Part shown: positions 7,519 to 18,178 of the stretch, piece after piece
Numbering within the stretch: the stretch's first letter is position 1
Layout of the letters: each line of letters begins with the position of its first letter
DNA from: Lactobacillus crispatus
GTDB taxonomy: Bacteria > Bacillota > Bacilli > Lactobacillales > Lactobacillaceae
Reading direction: 5' to 3'
Length of the DNA stretch: 64,000 nt
Assembly: GCF_018987235.1 (NCBI RefSeq)
Contig: NZ_CP072197.1
Coordinates: 2,170,001 to 2,234,000 of the forward strand
The notes under the pieces: model-generated
Databases searched by the model: none
What the model was told of the DNA's origin: nothing
What the model saw: only the letters and a program-made list of their open reading frames with translations
Position numbers and translations under genes: made by a program

Positions 7519-8483
7519 ACGCGTGGTGCTAGTTAAATCTTTCTAGACAATAAGCCAAATTATAAGCTAAAATTGCAATTTCCAACCGGCTTTGAAAGCC
7601 TATCAGACTACGTGCTCGATTGTTCTCGGCATTGTAATAGGTCAGAAGCGAAAAGTCGCTTTCAATTGTTCTGCGAATAGCCATCAATTGATGATCATTG
7701 TGCTTTTTAGCTCCTGTCATATTTTTACGATATGGTGTCCAAAGTTCATAACCCATTTGTTTTAGCTGTTGATGCAGTTCTTTGCCTAAATAGCCTTCGT
7801 CGCCAAGAAGATAGTAATTAGATGGATGTGCATTTTCCATCAGTTCAACTGTCTCCTTGGCATCATGAACTGATGCTTTTGTTACGACATAATCAAGAAT
7901 GTAACCGTCATCGCTAACAATGGCATGAACTTTGAAACCATAGAAGTAAATTTTCTTGGTGGCCTTATAACCAATGTTGGCATAACCGCGAAAAATTTTA
8001 GCACGATAGTTGCGAATTGGTTGGCAAACAGGTACCGGAAAGCTGTCAATGATCAAGAAATGTCCATTCAGGTCAACCTTTTTATTCATTTCTTGCCGTA
8101 TCTGATAAATCAATTGCAATAGCTGACGTGAACGCCGATTAAAACGTGAGTGTGATAAACAATTGAAACATTCACAGAATCTTCTTTGTGATTCAATTCC
8201 TGTCTTAGCTTGCCAGATAAGTAAAGCCAAAATCAGACTGTCCGTAGTTTTAATTTGATCAATATTTCGCCGATGAGTAAACTCAGCCGGTGCATACAAA
8301 CGATACCAGTGCCGACAAATTATCACTAAATCTTTAAAACTAACTTGTAAATGGTGGCTAAAACGCTTAAGCTTAAGGCAGTTCAATCAGATCAGACTCT
8401 TTTCTATTATTACTATTTACAAGTCGAGTCTAACAAGATTGGACTTTTTTATTAACTAAAACGATTTAACTAGCACCACGCGT
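7519..8483 (-). mobile_element. IS982-family insertion sequence, complete
   Basis: The element of 965 bp is bounded by a perfect 21-bp inverted repeat whose outer end reads ACGCGTGGTGCTAGTTAAAT (left end at 7519-7539, complement at 8463-8483). A 9-bp direct repeat AATGTAAAT flanks it at 7510-7518 and 8484-8492, the expected target duplication. One transposase gene fills it. Identical ends and clean duplications suggest recent insertion. It sits between the CPBP gene and the DUF218 gene and separates the latter from the upstream TATAAT at about 7506. Confidence 0.93.
7529..8386 (-). CDS. IS982-family transposase
   Basis: A 285-residue DDE transposase with catalytic residues visible in LIIDSFPVPVC (D), LGDEGYLGKEL (D) and RRTIESDFSLL (E), the spacing of IS982 transposases. 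The start at 8386 is TTG without an obvious ribosome site, and no upstream in-frame ATG fits better. The frame is intact, so the element is probably active. It mobilises the surrounding 965-bp element. Confidence 0.93.
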   Translation of the reverse strand: MNCLKLKRFSHHLQVSFKDLVIICRHWYRLYAPAEFTHRRNIDQIKTTDSLILALLIWQAKTGIESQRRFCECFNCLSHSRFNRRSRQLLQLIYQIRQEMNKKVDLNGHFLIIDSFPVPVCQPIRNYRAKIFRGYANIGYKATKKIYFYGFKVHAIVSDDGYILDYVVTKASVHDAKETVELMENAHPSNYYLLGDEGYLGKELHQQLKQMGYELWTPYRKNMTGAKKHNDHQLMAIRRTIESDFSLLTYYNAENNRARSLIGFQSRLEIAILAYNLAYCLERFN

Positions 8484-8524
8484 AATGTAAATAAGAAAAA
8501 ATACCTAAGGAGGAGTATCTATCT

Positions 8525-9632
8525 ATGCTTAATCAGATCATCGCTTTTTTGGGGAGACGCGGTGAGTTCTTCTACATTTCAGTCTTTATGTTACTGATAT
8601 TTTTTGTCTTTTTAATCTCTTGGCTTATCGAACCAAGACGTTTGATTAATGGCGTTTTGTTTACTATCTTTATAGTCTCAATGCTCTCTTGGATCACCGT
8701 TATGGTGCACAAAAGTACGAGTCACGGCTTGCAACGTGCCTATGACCTACTAGTTCTAGCTGCATTATTTTGCATTGTCTTATTATTAATTTTCGCCTGG
8801 ATTTTTCTATTCTGGAATGCCTATTTCGTTTGGAAATATGAAAGCCATACTTTGCCTAACTTGCTTACTTTAATTACCGGATTTTTAGCATTAATTATTA
8901 GTATTATCGTGCTCTTAGGACCAGGTAAGTACTTGCCACGTTGGCTTAGTCTCGCATTAGCTTCAATTCCCGCGATTGCAATTTATTTGGGATTGGTGCT
9001 TTATTTACAACTTTTTGGTAAACTTACTTCTATATCAAATTTATCCTCGTACCTACCACCAAGACTATTTAATCGTTCTAGGGGCTGGGCTAATCAATGG
9101 CGACCAAGTATCAAAACTGCTTGCGGCTAGAATTAATCGAGCAATTCAATACTCTAACCGCCAGTATCAAAAGGGCCGCAAGCGCCCTATCCTGATCATG
9201 TCAGGTGGTCAAGGCGCTGACGAAAAAATCTCTGAAGCACTCGCTATGTCTCGTTTTGCACAACGGCGTGGCGTTAGTGTTGACCGTATCTTATTAGAAG
9301 ATCAATCGAAAAACACATACGAAAACATGCTCTTTTCTAAGCGTATTGCCACAAAAGATTTTGGTAATTCCCACTTCAAGGCACGCTTCTTTAGCAATAA
9401 TTACCATATTTTTAGAGCTGCTCTCTTGGCTAAGGAAGTTGGTTTAAAAGCCAATGGTGTCGGTGCTTACACCAGATTCTACTACTTGCCTAACGCAATT
9501 ATCCGCGAATTTGCCGGTGTGTTTGTCATGCATAAACGCCGTCATTTCGTTATCATGGGATTAATCGTTTTATTCTTTATCCTGCAAGCTATCTTAGTCA
9601 TGACAGGATTAGAAAGATTTACTGTAATTTAG
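8525..9632 (+). pseudogene. DUF218 (YdcF/SanA-like) membrane protein gene split by a frameshift
   Basis: Two overlapping frames make one protein. 8525-9130 encodes a leader of about five transmembrane helices (ribosome site AAGGAGG). 8976-9632 encodes the DUF218 domain (LIVLGAGLINGDQVS, then ILIMSGGQG, NTYENMLFS, and FFSNNYHIFRA) and a final helix. The frames meet near 9000, where one extra base shifts GLV onto FIYNFLVN. A repaired product would be about 368 residues. DUF218 proteins act in envelope metabolism. It is either a true pseudogene or a one-base error. IS982 is inserted in its 5' untranslated region. Confidence 0.8.
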
Positions 9633-9646
9633 AAAAGAGGGATGCA

Positions 9647-11986
9647 ATGCTTCAACTAAAGCATATTTTTAAGTCATATAAAGTGGGGGACAACATCACC
9701 CACGCTTTAGACGACGTTACAATCTCGTTCCGTGACCAGGAATTCGTCGCTATCTTAGGTCCGAGTGGTTCTGGAAAAACTACCATGTTAAACGTAATTG
9801 GCGGACTTGACCGTTACGACCAAGGTGACTTGATCATCAACGGCAAATCTACCAAGAATTTTAAAGAGACCGACTGGGATGCTTACCGCAACAATACCGT
9901 TGGTTTTGTTTTTCAAAATTATAATCTAATCCCCCACTTGTCGATCATCGCCAATGTGGAACTAGGGATGAATTTGTCTGGTGTGCCTAAAAAACAGCGC
10001 CATGAAAAAGCAATTGCGGCGTTAACAGAAGTGGGATTGAAAGACCATCTAAATAAACGTCCTAACCAGTTGTCTGGCGGTCAGATGCAACGAGTAGCGA
10101 TTGCTCGAGCAATTGCCAACGACCCTGATATTCTACTTTGTGATGAACCAACTGGTGCACTTGATACTGAGACTTCTGTCCAAATTATGAAGTTGATCAA
10201 AAAACTATCTAAAGATCGACTCGTTATTATGGTGACCCACAATCCTGAATTAGCTAAAGAATACGCCACAAGAATCGTTAATTTCCAAGACGGTAAGATT
10301 CGTCATGATTCTGATCCTTTTAGCCCTAATAAGGAAGAAGACAAATTTAACCTCAAGCGTACCAAGATGTCTTACTGGAACGCCATCAAGTTGAGTTTCA
10401 CCAATATTATGACCAAAAAAGGTCGAACTCTGCTAACTGCTTTTGCTTCAAGCATCGGGATTATCTCAATTGCCGTAGTTTTAGCTATCTCTAATGGTTT
10501 TCAAAAGCAAATCAATACCACAATGAGCAAGGCCTTAGCAAAATATCCGATTTCTATTTCACAGACCGCAACTGACATTACTTCAGCTAATGCACGTAAA
10601 GAATCGGATAAAAATGTCAAAAACCGCGGCTATGTAACGGCAGAACAAGACCAAAGCGAACAGGCCCAACACGTTAATAAAATTAGCACAAAGTATGTTA
10701 ACTACATCAAGAAGATCAATCCTAATTATGCCAATAACGTGTCTTACCAACGCGGCGTAAGCTTGAATTTATTAGCTAAAAACAAGGGAAAAATTGAACG
10801 CGTGCAATTTTCAAATACGGATCCTGATCAGACTAATTCTGTTCTAGCTGCTAGATCCCAAGCGATGAGTTCAATGGGACTGGGTTCAAGTGTCTTTCCC
10901 ACTACTTTAAATAAAGAGAAAGGCTCATTTTTGAAGCAAAATTATCAATTGCTCTCAGGCACTTGGCCTACTAAGGCAACCGACTTGGTTTTAGTTACTG
11001 ACAATAAAAATACTGTTAACATCAATGCCTTAAAAAATCTTGGTTTCGATTTAAAGAATAAGGAACACGTCAAATTCGGCCAATTAGTAAATAAGCAATT
11101 TCGTGTAGTTGCCAACAATGATTACTATCAGCAATTGCAAACTGGCATGTTTATTCCTAAAAAGGTAAATAACGCCATGTATAACGGTGCTCAAACCAAG
11201 CTAAAGATTGCTGGTGTCATTCGTCCTAAAAACGAAGATTCAATGGCCTTGTTATCAACTGGAATTGCTTATAGCGATCAACTTTCACAACGCGTGATTA
11301 ATGAAAATAAAAACTCTGCAATTGTAAAGGCACAAAAGAAGAGTAACCATAGCGTATTAACTAACCAAAAACTAAATGCCAATGAAAAGAAAGCTACAAT
11401 GCAGACTCTTGGCGGTACCAGCATCCCTACTGGCATCATGATTTATCCCAACAATTTTGATGATAAAGATAAAGTACTTGATTATCTTGACAAATGGAAC
11501 AAAGGGAAGAAAAAATCAGACAAGATTCTCTATACTGACATGTCAAACGCTGTTACCACAATGACTGGCGGCCTCTTAAGCGGGATAACGACGATCCTTG
11601 TCGCATTTGCTGGTATTTCATTAATCACATCTATGATTATGATTGGTATTTTAACTTATACCTCAGTACTTGAGCGAACTAAGGAAATCGGGGTACTCAA
11701 GGCATTAGGTGCCCGTAAAAAAGACATTACTCGTGTCTTTGATGCCGAAACCTTCATCCTAGGTGTTTTCTCTGGTGTATTAGGCATTCTGATTGCTTAC
11801 CTACTAACATTCCCAATTAACAGTATCATTTACAAGATTACTGATCTGGCAAATGTAGCCCAACTAGATCCTACTGCTGCTATTGTTTTGATCATTATTT
11901 CAACTATCCTCACCCTCTTAGGTGGTCATATTCCAGCACGAATGGCTGCAAAGAAAGATGCTGCAATTGCATTGCGGAGTGAATGA
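9647..11986 (+). CDS. MacB/FtsX-type ABC exporter, fused ATPase and permease
   Basis: A 779-residue protein. Residues 1-225 are a LolD/MacB-like ATPase (Walker A GPSGSGKTT, signature LSGGQMQRVAIARA, Walker B LLCDEPTGALD). A helix at about 265 is followed by a large external domain of about 340 residues, and three C-terminal helices form the FtsX permease (LERTKEIGVLKALGARKKDI). Such mechanotransmission-type transporters export peptides or handle envelope stress rather than import. The ATG at 9647 follows GAGG by six bases; it lies 14 bp after the DUF218 gene, so the two probably shared a transcript. Confidence 0.9.
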   Translation: MLQLKHIFKSYKVGDNITHALDDVTISFRDQEFVAILGPSGSGKTTMLNVIGGLDRYDQGDLIINGKSTKNFKETDWDAYRNNTVGFVFQNYNLIPHLSIIANVELGMNLSGVPKKQRHEKAIAALTEVGLKDHLNKRPNQLSGGQMQRVAIARAIANDPDILLCDEPTGALDTETSVQIMKLIKKLSKDRLVIMVTHNPELAKEYATRIVNFQDGKIRHDSDPFSPNKEEDKFNLKRTKMSYWNAIKLSFTNIMTKKGRTLLTAFASSIGIISIAVVLAISNGFQKQINTTMSKALAKYPISISQTATDITSANARKESDKNVKNRGYVTAEQDQSEQAQHVNKISTKYVNYIKKINPNYANNVSYQRGVSLNLLAKNKGKIERVQFSNTDPDQTNSVLAARSQAMSSMGLGSSVFPTTLNKEKGSFLKQNYQLLSGTWPTKATDLVLVTDNKNTVNINALKNLGFDLKNKEHVKFGQLVNKQFRVVANNDYYQQLQTGMFIPKKVNNAMYNGAQTKLKIAGVIRPKNEDSMALLSTGIAYSDQLSQRVINENKNSAIVKAQKKSNHSVLTNQKLNANEKKATMQTLGGTSIPTGIMIYPNNFDDKDKVLDYLDKWNKGKKKSDKILYTDMSNAVTTMTGGLLSGITTILVAFAGISLITSMIMIGILTYTSVLERTKEIGVLKALGARKKDITRVFDAETFILGVFSGVLGILIAYLLTFPINSIIYKITDLANVAQLDPTAAIVLIIISTILTLLGGHIPARMAAKKDAAIALRSE

Positions 11987-12092
11987 ATTTAATAAAGAAT
12001 TTGTTACGTTGTTCACAATAACCTAAATTTTTAGCAAAATATGTGGTATCTTAGCTTTAGCAAAAACAAGTAAGAAAGGAACTTTTTTCACC

Positions 12093-14831
12093 ATGACTGT
12101 TAAAAAATTAGAAAATAACAGCGATGTTAATGTAGTGGCAGAAGAAAGCAAAGTTTTAACTGATTTACTGAATGAATCAACTAAGCAAGTAATCGGTCAA
12201 GCAGCTTTCGATAAGATCCAAAACTTAATTAAAATCTCTGCCGCCAAAGATTATCAAGAACTTGAAAAGCAAATTGCTAGTCTTAACAATCGCGAAATGA
12301 TTGTTGTTGCACGTTATTTTGCTACTCTCCCACTCTTGATCAACATTTCAGAGGATGTAGAACTAGCAAGTAAAGTTAATGTGCTTAACAATACTCATCA
12401 AGATTATCTAGGTAAATTGAGTGACACAATTGACATTGTAGCCCAAAAGAAAAATGCCGAAGAAATCCTTGAACATGTAAATGTAGTACCCGTTTTAACT
12501 GCCCATCCTACTCAAGTACAAAGAAAAACCATTTTGGAATTAACCGATCAAATTCATCAACTTTTGCGCAATTATCGTGATGTGAAGAATGGCACAATTG
12601 ATCGCGATGAATGGACTGAACAAATGCGGGCTTGCATTGAAATTTTGATGCAAACTGACATTATTCGTGGTCACAAATTAAAGGTAGCTAATGAAATTAC
12701 CAATGTTTTGGCTTACTACCCTAAGGCTTTAATCCCTGCAATCACCAAATTTACTAGTCGTTACAAGGAATTAGCTAAAAAACACGGGCTAAACGCTAGT
12801 CATGCTACGCCAATTACCATGGGAATGTGGATCGGCGGCGACCGTGACGGTAACCCTTATGTAACGGCTGATACGCTAGAACTAAGCGCTACTTTGCAAA
12901 GCCAAGTAATCTTTGAATATTACATTAAGCAAATCAATAAGCTTTATAGAGCCATTTCCATGTCTACTTCTTATATGGAGCCATCTGACGATGTAATGCA
13001 CCTATCTGAGCTTTCTAATGATGATTCACCATTCAGAACTAACGAGCCATATAGACGGGCATTCTACTATATTCAAAGCCGTTTAGTGCACACTGAACAA
13101 AAATTACTGAATATTACTAACAAGAACACTTTCTTAAAGAAACGTGACCTCCAAAATCTTGATAAAATCCCTTGTTATCAAAATGCTCAAGAATTTAAAG
13201 CCGACTTAGAAATCATCAAAAATTCACTTGAAGAAGACCATGATCACGCCGTAGTAGACAGCTACTTTACTCAAATTCTTGAGGCTATCAACATCTTCGG
13301 CTTCCATCTAGCTACAATTGATATGCGTCAAGATTCTAGCGTTAACGAGGCCTGTGTCGCTGAGCTACTTAAGAGTGCTGGAATTTGTGACAATTATAGC
13401 GATTTAAGCGAAGACAAAAAGATCAAGCTTTTACTCAACGAATTGAACAATGATCCACGTAACTTACACGCCAATAACAAACCCAAGTCTGAGTTACTAC
13501 AAAAAGAATTAAAGATCTACAAGACTGCTCGTCAATTGAAAGACCGTTTGGGTGAAGACGTCATCAAGCAACATATTATTTCTCACACTGAGAGTGTTTC
13601 AGACATGCTAGAACAAGCAATCATGTTAAAGGAATACGATTTACTTGATAATCAAAAAGCCCGAATTCAAGTGGTACCACTATTTGAAACGGTTGAAGAC
13701 TTGAATAATGCCCGGGAAATAATCAAGGAATTCTTAAGCTTTGATATCGTCAAGAAGTGGCTTGTTTCTCAAAATAATTATCAAGAAGTTATGCTAGGCT
13801 ACTCAGATTCTAATAAGGACGGTGGCTACTTAGCTTCATGCTGGAACCTTTATAAAGCTCAAAAGGATCTAACTAAGATCGGTGAAGAAATGGGTATCAA
13901 GATTACCTTTATGCATGGCCGTGGCGGTACCGTTGGTCGTGGTGGTGGTCCATCATACGAAGCAATTACAGCACAGCCATTCAAGTCAATTAACGATCGG
14001 ATGCGGATGACTGAGCAAGGTGAAATTATCCAAAACAAGTATGGTAATAAAGACACCGCCTACTACAACCTAGAAATGTTAGCTTCAGCAACAATCGATC
14101 GAATGGCTTCTAAGCAAATTGTTAGCGAAGATCATGTCGCAGATTTCCGTTCTTCAATGGATCAAATCGTAGCTAAAAGCAACGAAGTTTATCGGAAACT
14201 AGTATTTGAGAATCCCAACTTCCTTAAATACTTCTTCCAAGCAACTCCAATCAAAGAAATCTCTGGTCTTAACGTAGGATCACGTCCAGCTTCAAGAAAG
14301 AAACTCACTGACTTTTCTGGCTTAAGAGCCATCCCTTGGGTTTTCTCTTGGTCACAAAGCCGAGTAATGTTCCCTGGTTGGTATGGTGTAGGTTCTGGTT
14401 TCAAATCATTCATCGATGCCGATCCAGCCAACTTGAAGGAATTACAAAATATGTACCAAGGTTGGCCATTCTTCCACTCCCTGCTTTCCAATGTTGATAT
14501 GGTTTTATCTAAATCAAATATGAGAATTGCCAAGCAGTATGCGGATCTTTGCGAAGATGAACAAATTAAATCAGTCTTTGATATCATCAATCAAGAATGG
14601 GAACTAACTAAGAAAGTCATCCTACAAATTGAAGGTCATGATGAATTAATCGAAGATGCACCTACTCTTAAGAAGAGTCTGGAATACAGAATGCCTTACT
14701 TCAACATTTTGAACTACATTCAATTAGAAATGATCAAACGTGATCGTGAAGATGAGATTCAAGGTGTTTACCAAAGTATAATTCCTATTACTATCAACGG
14801 TGTGGCTTCCGGTTTACGTAATTCAGGATAA
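12093..14831 (+). CDS. ppc: Phosphoenolpyruvate carboxylase
   Basis: A 912-residue enzyme of full length. Active-site blocks are [13 protein letters not shown] (catalytic His), [30 protein letters not shown], and SRPASRKK followed by [14 protein letters not shown]. It converts PEP and bicarbonate to oxaloacetate, supplying aspartate in lactobacilli that lack a full TCA cycle. AAGAAAGGA precedes the ATG. It is monocistronic, with a strong terminator downstream. Confidence 0.97.
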   Translation: MTVKKLENNSDVNVVAEESKVLTDLLNESTKQVIGQAAFDKIQNLIKISAAKDYQELEKQIASLNNREMIVVARYFATLPLLINISEDVELASKVNVLNNTHQDYLGKLSDTIDIVAQKKNAEEILEHVNVVPVLTAHPTQVQRKTILELTDQIHQLLRNYRDVKNGTIDRDEWTEQMRACIEILMQTDIIRGHKLKVANEITNVLAYYPKALIPAITKFTSRYKELAKKHGLNASHATPITMGMWIGGDRDGNPYVTADTLELSATLQSQVIFEYYIKQINKLYRAISMSTSYMEPSDDVMHLSELSNDDSPFRTNEPYRRAFYYIQSRLVHTEQKLLNITNKNTFLKKRDLQNLDKIPCYQNAQEFKADLEIIKNSLEEDHDHAVVDSYFTQILEAINIFGFHLATIDMRQDSSVNEACVAELLKSAGICDNYSDLSEDKKIKLLLNELNNDPRNLHANNKPKSELLQKELKIYKTARQLKDRLGEDVIKQHIISHTESVSDMLEQAIMLKEYDLLDNQKARIQVVPLFETVEDLNNAREIIKEFLSFDIVKKWLVSQNNYQEVMLGYSDSNKDGGYLASCWNLYKAQKDLTKIGEEMGIKITFMHGRGGTVGRGGGPSYEAITAQPFKSINDRMRMTEQGEIIQNKYGNKDTAYYNLEMLASATIDRMASKQIVSEDHVADFRSSMDQIVAKSNEVYRKLVFENPNFLKYFFQATPIKEISGLNVGSRPASRKKLTDFSGLRAIPWVFSWSQSRVMFPGWYGVGSGFKSFIDADPANLKELQNMYQGWPFFHSLLSNVDMVLSKSNMRIAKQYADLCEDEQIKSVFDIINQEWELTKKVILQIEGHDELIEDAPTLKKSLEYRMPYFNILNYIQLEMIKRDREDEIQGVYQSIIPITINGVASGLRNSG

Positions 14832-14851
14832 AAAACACATAAATTTTAGCT

Positions 14852-14902
14852 AAAAAAGGCTCCTCATTGCCTGTTTTATCAAGCATTTGAGGAGCCTTTT
14901 TT
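14852..14902. terminator. Bidirectional terminator between ppc and the ECF S-component
   Basis: A 15-bp stem (AAAAAAGGCTCCTCA / TGAGGAGCCTTTTTT) is flanked by A and T runs. Confidence 0.93.
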
Positions 14903-14922
14903 CAATTTATTAAACTTTTTAG

Positions 14923-15528
14923 TTACGCCTTTTTCATAACTAAGTTAAGTGGCGTTACAATTACTGGAACGACAATAGCTGTAAAAATTGCTTCTACTAA
15001 ACCGTTCATGCCCAGTGCCATAATTAAAATTAAAATCAATGGCGTACCTGAACTATAATTTCCTAGGTAATGAGTTAAGCTTGCTGGATCATGCATGAAG
15101 AAAATACTCGTCAGCAAAATAACCATCACGGTATTAGTTAACGAAGTGACTGCTCCACTTATGATATAACCCAATTTCGCATATTTAGTCTTACTCATAC
15201 CCTTCGCAATAATTCCCGGGAAATAGCCAGCCAAAATACTTGGTACCAATGAAATTACCGGATTTTGGAACAACATTAAGCTGACCATATCGCCAGGTTG
15301 AGTATATGCAACAATCAATCTGGTAATACCCCAGAATAAGCCAAAGCCTAGACCCGCCTTTTGTCCCATTAACGTGCCATAGACGGCAATTGTCATTGGA
15401 ATAGTAGTTACAGCTGGCAAAGCCGGGATAATTCTTACATAGCCAACATTTGGCACAAAAGTCTGTACAATCAATAAAGCAGCAAAGACAGCAGTAATTG
15501 CTAATCTTTTAGTTTCTTCTCTTCTCAT
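14923..15528 (-). CDS. ECF transporter S-component (vitamin uptake), substrate uncertain
   Basis: A 201-residue protein with about six hydrophobic helices and the open-ended profile of ECF substrate-capture subunits (ITAVFAALLIVQTFVP at the N-terminus, FGLFWGITRLIVAY in the middle). It would pair with a shared EcfAA'T module encoded elsewhere. The general ECF_trnsprt layout is compatible with pantothenate-type specificity, but this is a guess. ATG 15528 was chosen over the TTG at 15540, which lies inside the GGAG ribosome site. Confidence 0.75.
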   Translation of the reverse strand: MRREETKRLAITAVFAALLIVQTFVPNVGYVRIIPALPAVTTIPMTIAVYGTLMGQKAGLGFGLFWGITRLIVAYTQPGDMVSLMLFQNPVISLVPSILAGYFPGIIAKGMSKTKYAKLGYIISGAVTSLTNTVMVILLTSIFFMHDPASLTHYLGNYSSGTPLILILIMALGMNGLVEAIFTAIVVPVIVTPLNLVMKKA

Positions 15529-15601
15529 ATATTTCTCCAACTTAATTCTTTAGACTCAATTAAACCATAATTAAGATTTTTTCTCAGCAAAAAAGTTCAT
15601 T

Positions 15602-15769
15602 ATACAATATCTAGGTATATTTTATCTAATATGACAAGATATTGTATTTTTTATTATTTTTTTACTTAATTATGCATTATCCTTACTCTCTCTAATGCAT
15701 AATCGTGTTCTATACCAATTAAGAATCCCTTTATATCAATACTTTATGTTGTATGTCAATTTTGACATA
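15602..15769. promoter_or_regulatory. Intergenic region with three inverted repeats before the BMP operon
   Basis: The 305-bp gap between the ECF gene and the first BMP gene holds three dyads. ATACAATATCT (15602-15612) pairs with AGATATTGTAT (15637-15647) and a T-rich run follows. TTATGCATTA (15670-15679) pairs perfectly with TAATGCATAA (15693-15702). TATGTCAA/TTGACATA (15752-15769) overlaps a TTGACA that can be the -35 of the BMP operon. The second and third look like operators; the regulator is unknown. Confidence 0.5.
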
Positions 15770-15833
15770 GCCACTAAATATTGTTAACCTCGTTTTATGT
15801 TAAAAATCATTTGATGGAGAGAGGATCAATTTT

Positions 15834-16928
15834 ATGAATAAAAAAGTCAAAAAATTACTATCTATTGGTGTGCTTGCATTGAGTTTAGGTGCAATTTTAA
15901 CCGCCTGCTCTGGTAAAAAACAGGGTGCAAGCAATAATAAATCAAGCGATGCCAAGCACTCTATTGCATTAATTACTGACGGTAATGGTGTAAATGATAA
16001 CTCTTTTAACCAATCTGCTTGGGAAGGATTTCAAAGTTATGGCAAAGAGCACAACTTGAGCCGCGGTCGAAACGGTTATCAATATTTTCAATCAAGTAGT
16101 GCTGCTGATTTCACTCCTAATTTTGATCAAGCAGCTAAAGCTGGTTATCAAACTATCTTTGGCGTTGGTCACAGTTTAAAAGATGCCGTAGCTTCTGCCG
16201 CTAAACGCTATCCTAAAAAGAATTTTGCCATTATTGACGATGTAATCAAGGGACAAAAGAATGTTGTCTCAGCTAATTTCAAGAGCGAACAAGCTTCCTA
16301 CTTAGCTGGTGTCGTAGCTGCTAAAGAAACCAAAACCAACACGGTTGGCTTCATCGGCGGTGCTCATGGCGATATTGTCGACCTTTTTGATGCCGGATTT
16401 ACTCAAGGTGTTAAAGATCAAGCCAAAAAAATGCACAAAAAAGTTACTATCTTAAACCAATATATTGGCAACTTTACTAGTTCAGACAAGGCCAAATCAA
16501 TTGCTCAATCAATGTACACCAAAAAAGCCGACATCATCTTCCATGCTGCTGGTGGTGCTGGTGATGGTCTTTTCCAAGAAGCTAAAGCCATTAATCAAAC
16601 TAGACCAGCTAAAGATAAAGTGTGGGTAATCGGAGTTGATGTCGATCAATCTCATCTCGGTAACTACACTGCTAAAGGCGGACAAAAATCTAATTTTGTT
16701 TTGACATCAGTAATAACTGGAGTAAATGTTGCTGTTAAAGATATCGCCAATAGAGCTTATAATAATAAATTCCCTGGTGGTAAAAATTTAGTTTATGGGC
16801 TTAAAAACAATGGTGTTTCTATTGAACGAGGACAGATTTCAGCTTCAACTTGGAAAGATGCCCAAATTGCTAGAGCTAATATCCTAAAAGGCAAAATTAA
16901 GGTTGCCATTCATCCTAACAATAAATAA
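15834..16928 (+). CDS. BMP-family nucleoside-binding lipoprotein 1
   Basis: A 364-residue BmpA/Med-family solute-binding protein. The signal peptide ends in the lipobox LTAC (Cys 25), so the mature protein is anchored to the outer face of the membrane. Typical blocks are IALITDGNGVNDNSFNQSAW near the start, VIGVDVDQS in the middle and GVSIERG near the end. It delivers (deoxy)nucleosides to the ABC importer encoded from 18238. It is a close paralogue of the next gene. GAGAGG precedes the ATG. Confidence 0.92.
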   Translation: MNKKVKKLLSIGVLALSLGAILTACSGKKQGASNNKSSDAKHSIALITDGNGVNDNSFNQSAWEGFQSYGKEHNLSRGRNGYQYFQSSSAADFTPNFDQAAKAGYQTIFGVGHSLKDAVASAAKRYPKKNFAIIDDVIKGQKNVVSANFKSEQASYLAGVVAAKETKTNTVGFIGGAHGDIVDLFDAGFTQGVKDQAKKMHKKVTILNQYIGNFTSSDKAKSIAQSMYTKKADIIFHAAGGAGDGLFQEAKAINQTRPAKDKVWVIGVDVDQSHLGNYTAKGGQKSNFVLTSVITGVNVAVKDIANRAYNNKFPGGKNLVYGLKNNGVSIERGQISASTWKDAQIARANILKGKIKVAIHPNNK

Positions 16929-16957
16929 AAGCATACTAGTATAGTTTGCTTTTTTAT
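16926..16957 (+). terminator. Weak terminator between the two BMP genes
   Basis: AAAGCATACTA pairs with TAGTTTGCTTT (one mismatch) and TTTTT follows. The next gene has its own promoter. Confidence 0.6.
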
Positions 16958-16997
16958 AATTACAATCAATTATTTTTTTGCCTGATCAATATTTTTG

Positions 16998-17026
16998 TTG
17001 ACAAAATACGTATTAATTAATAAACT
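16998..17026 (+). promoter_or_regulatory. Predicted promoter of the second BMP gene
   Basis: A perfect TTGACA and TAAACT are separated by 17 bp, 45 bp upstream of the start codon at 17071. Confidence 0.7.
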
Positions 17027-17070
17027 TATTTATAAATTGTTCGGTATTAATATTGTGGAGGACAGAAATA

Positions 17071-18156
17071 ATGAACGTAAAGTTCAAGAAAATTTTATCA
17101 TTTGGTGTCGTTTTAGCATCAGTTGGCTTGATTCTAACTGCTTGTTCGGGTAAAAAGTCTGGTCAATCAGCCAACAAAGATACTAAACATGGCATTGCCC
17201 TAATCACAGATGAAAATGGTGTTGATGATCATTCATTTAACCAAGCTGCATGGTCAGGATTTAAAGCATACGGCAAGGAACATGGTTTAAAACAAGGAAA
17301 AGGTGGTTATCAATACTTCCAGTCTAGCAGTGCCGCAGACTTCACTCCTAACTTTGATCAAGCCGCTACAGCCGGCTACCAAACCATTTTCGGTGTTGGC
17401 TATCAATTAGCCGACGCAGTCAAGCAAGCAGCCAAGAAGAATCCTAAAAAGAATTTCGTTATCATTGATAGCGTTGACTCTGGGATTAAGAACGTCGCTT
17501 CTGCCACCTTTGAAAGCAATCAAGCTTCTTATCTTGGCGGATTGGCCGCAGCTTACACCACTAAAACCAACAAAGTAGGTTTCATTGGCGGTGCTAAGTC
17601 ATCTATTATTGATTTATTCGAAGCCGGTTTTAAGCAAGGTGTTACTGACGGTGCTAAAGCTCTTCACAAGAAGATTTCAGTTCAAACCCAATACATCGGT
17701 AACTTCACTTCAACCGATAAGGCTAAATCAATTGCTCAATCAATGTATGCTAACCGCGCTGATATTATTTACCAAGCAGCCGGTAACGCAGGTAACGGTG
17801 TTTTCCAAGAAGGAAAAGATTACAACCAAGCCCGTCCAGCAGCTAAAAAGGTTTGGGTAATCGGAGTTGACGTTGACCAATCTAACCTAGGTAACTACAA
17901 GTCAAAAGATGGTAAGAAAGAGAACTTCACTTTAACTTCCGTCTTAAAGGGCTTAGATGTTGCTACTAAGTCAATTGCTAATGATGCTTACAATGGTAAA
18001 TTCCCTGGTGGTAAGCACTTAGTTTACAGCTTAAAGGGTAATGGGGTTTCAATCACCAAAGGTAATTTAAACGCTAAAACTTGGGCAGCAGTACAAAAGG
18101 CTCGTCAACAAATTATTGATGGCAAGATTAAGGTTGCTACTGCTCCAACTAAGTAA
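17071..18156 (+). CDS. BMP-family nucleoside-binding lipoprotein 2
   Basis: A 361-residue paralogue of the preceding protein, with lipobox LTAC and the same domain blocks (ALITDENGVDDHSFNQAAW, VIGVDVDQS). GGAGG upstream of the ATG at 17071 decides the start; the TTG at 17053 was rejected. It has its own promoter and codons closer to those of highly expressed genes than copy 1, so it may be the major binding protein or bind a different set of nucleosides. It feeds the importer at 18238-21873. Confidence 0.92.
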   Translation: MNVKFKKILSFGVVLASVGLILTACSGKKSGQSANKDTKHGIALITDENGVDDHSFNQAAWSGFKAYGKEHGLKQGKGGYQYFQSSSAADFTPNFDQAATAGYQTIFGVGYQLADAVKQAAKKNPKKNFVIIDSVDSGIKNVASATFESNQASYLGGLAAAYTTKTNKVGFIGGAKSSIIDLFEAGFKQGVTDGAKALHKKISVQTQYIGNFTSTDKAKSIAQSMYANRADIIYQAAGNAGNGVFQEGKDYNQARPAAKKVWVIGVDVDQSNLGNYKSKDGKKENFTLTSVLKGLDVATKSIANDAYNGKFPGGKHLVYSLKGNGVSITKGNLNAKTWAAVQKARQQIIDGKIKVATAPTK

Positions 18157-18178
18157 TTCAGCTGCTTAGTATTTTGAG

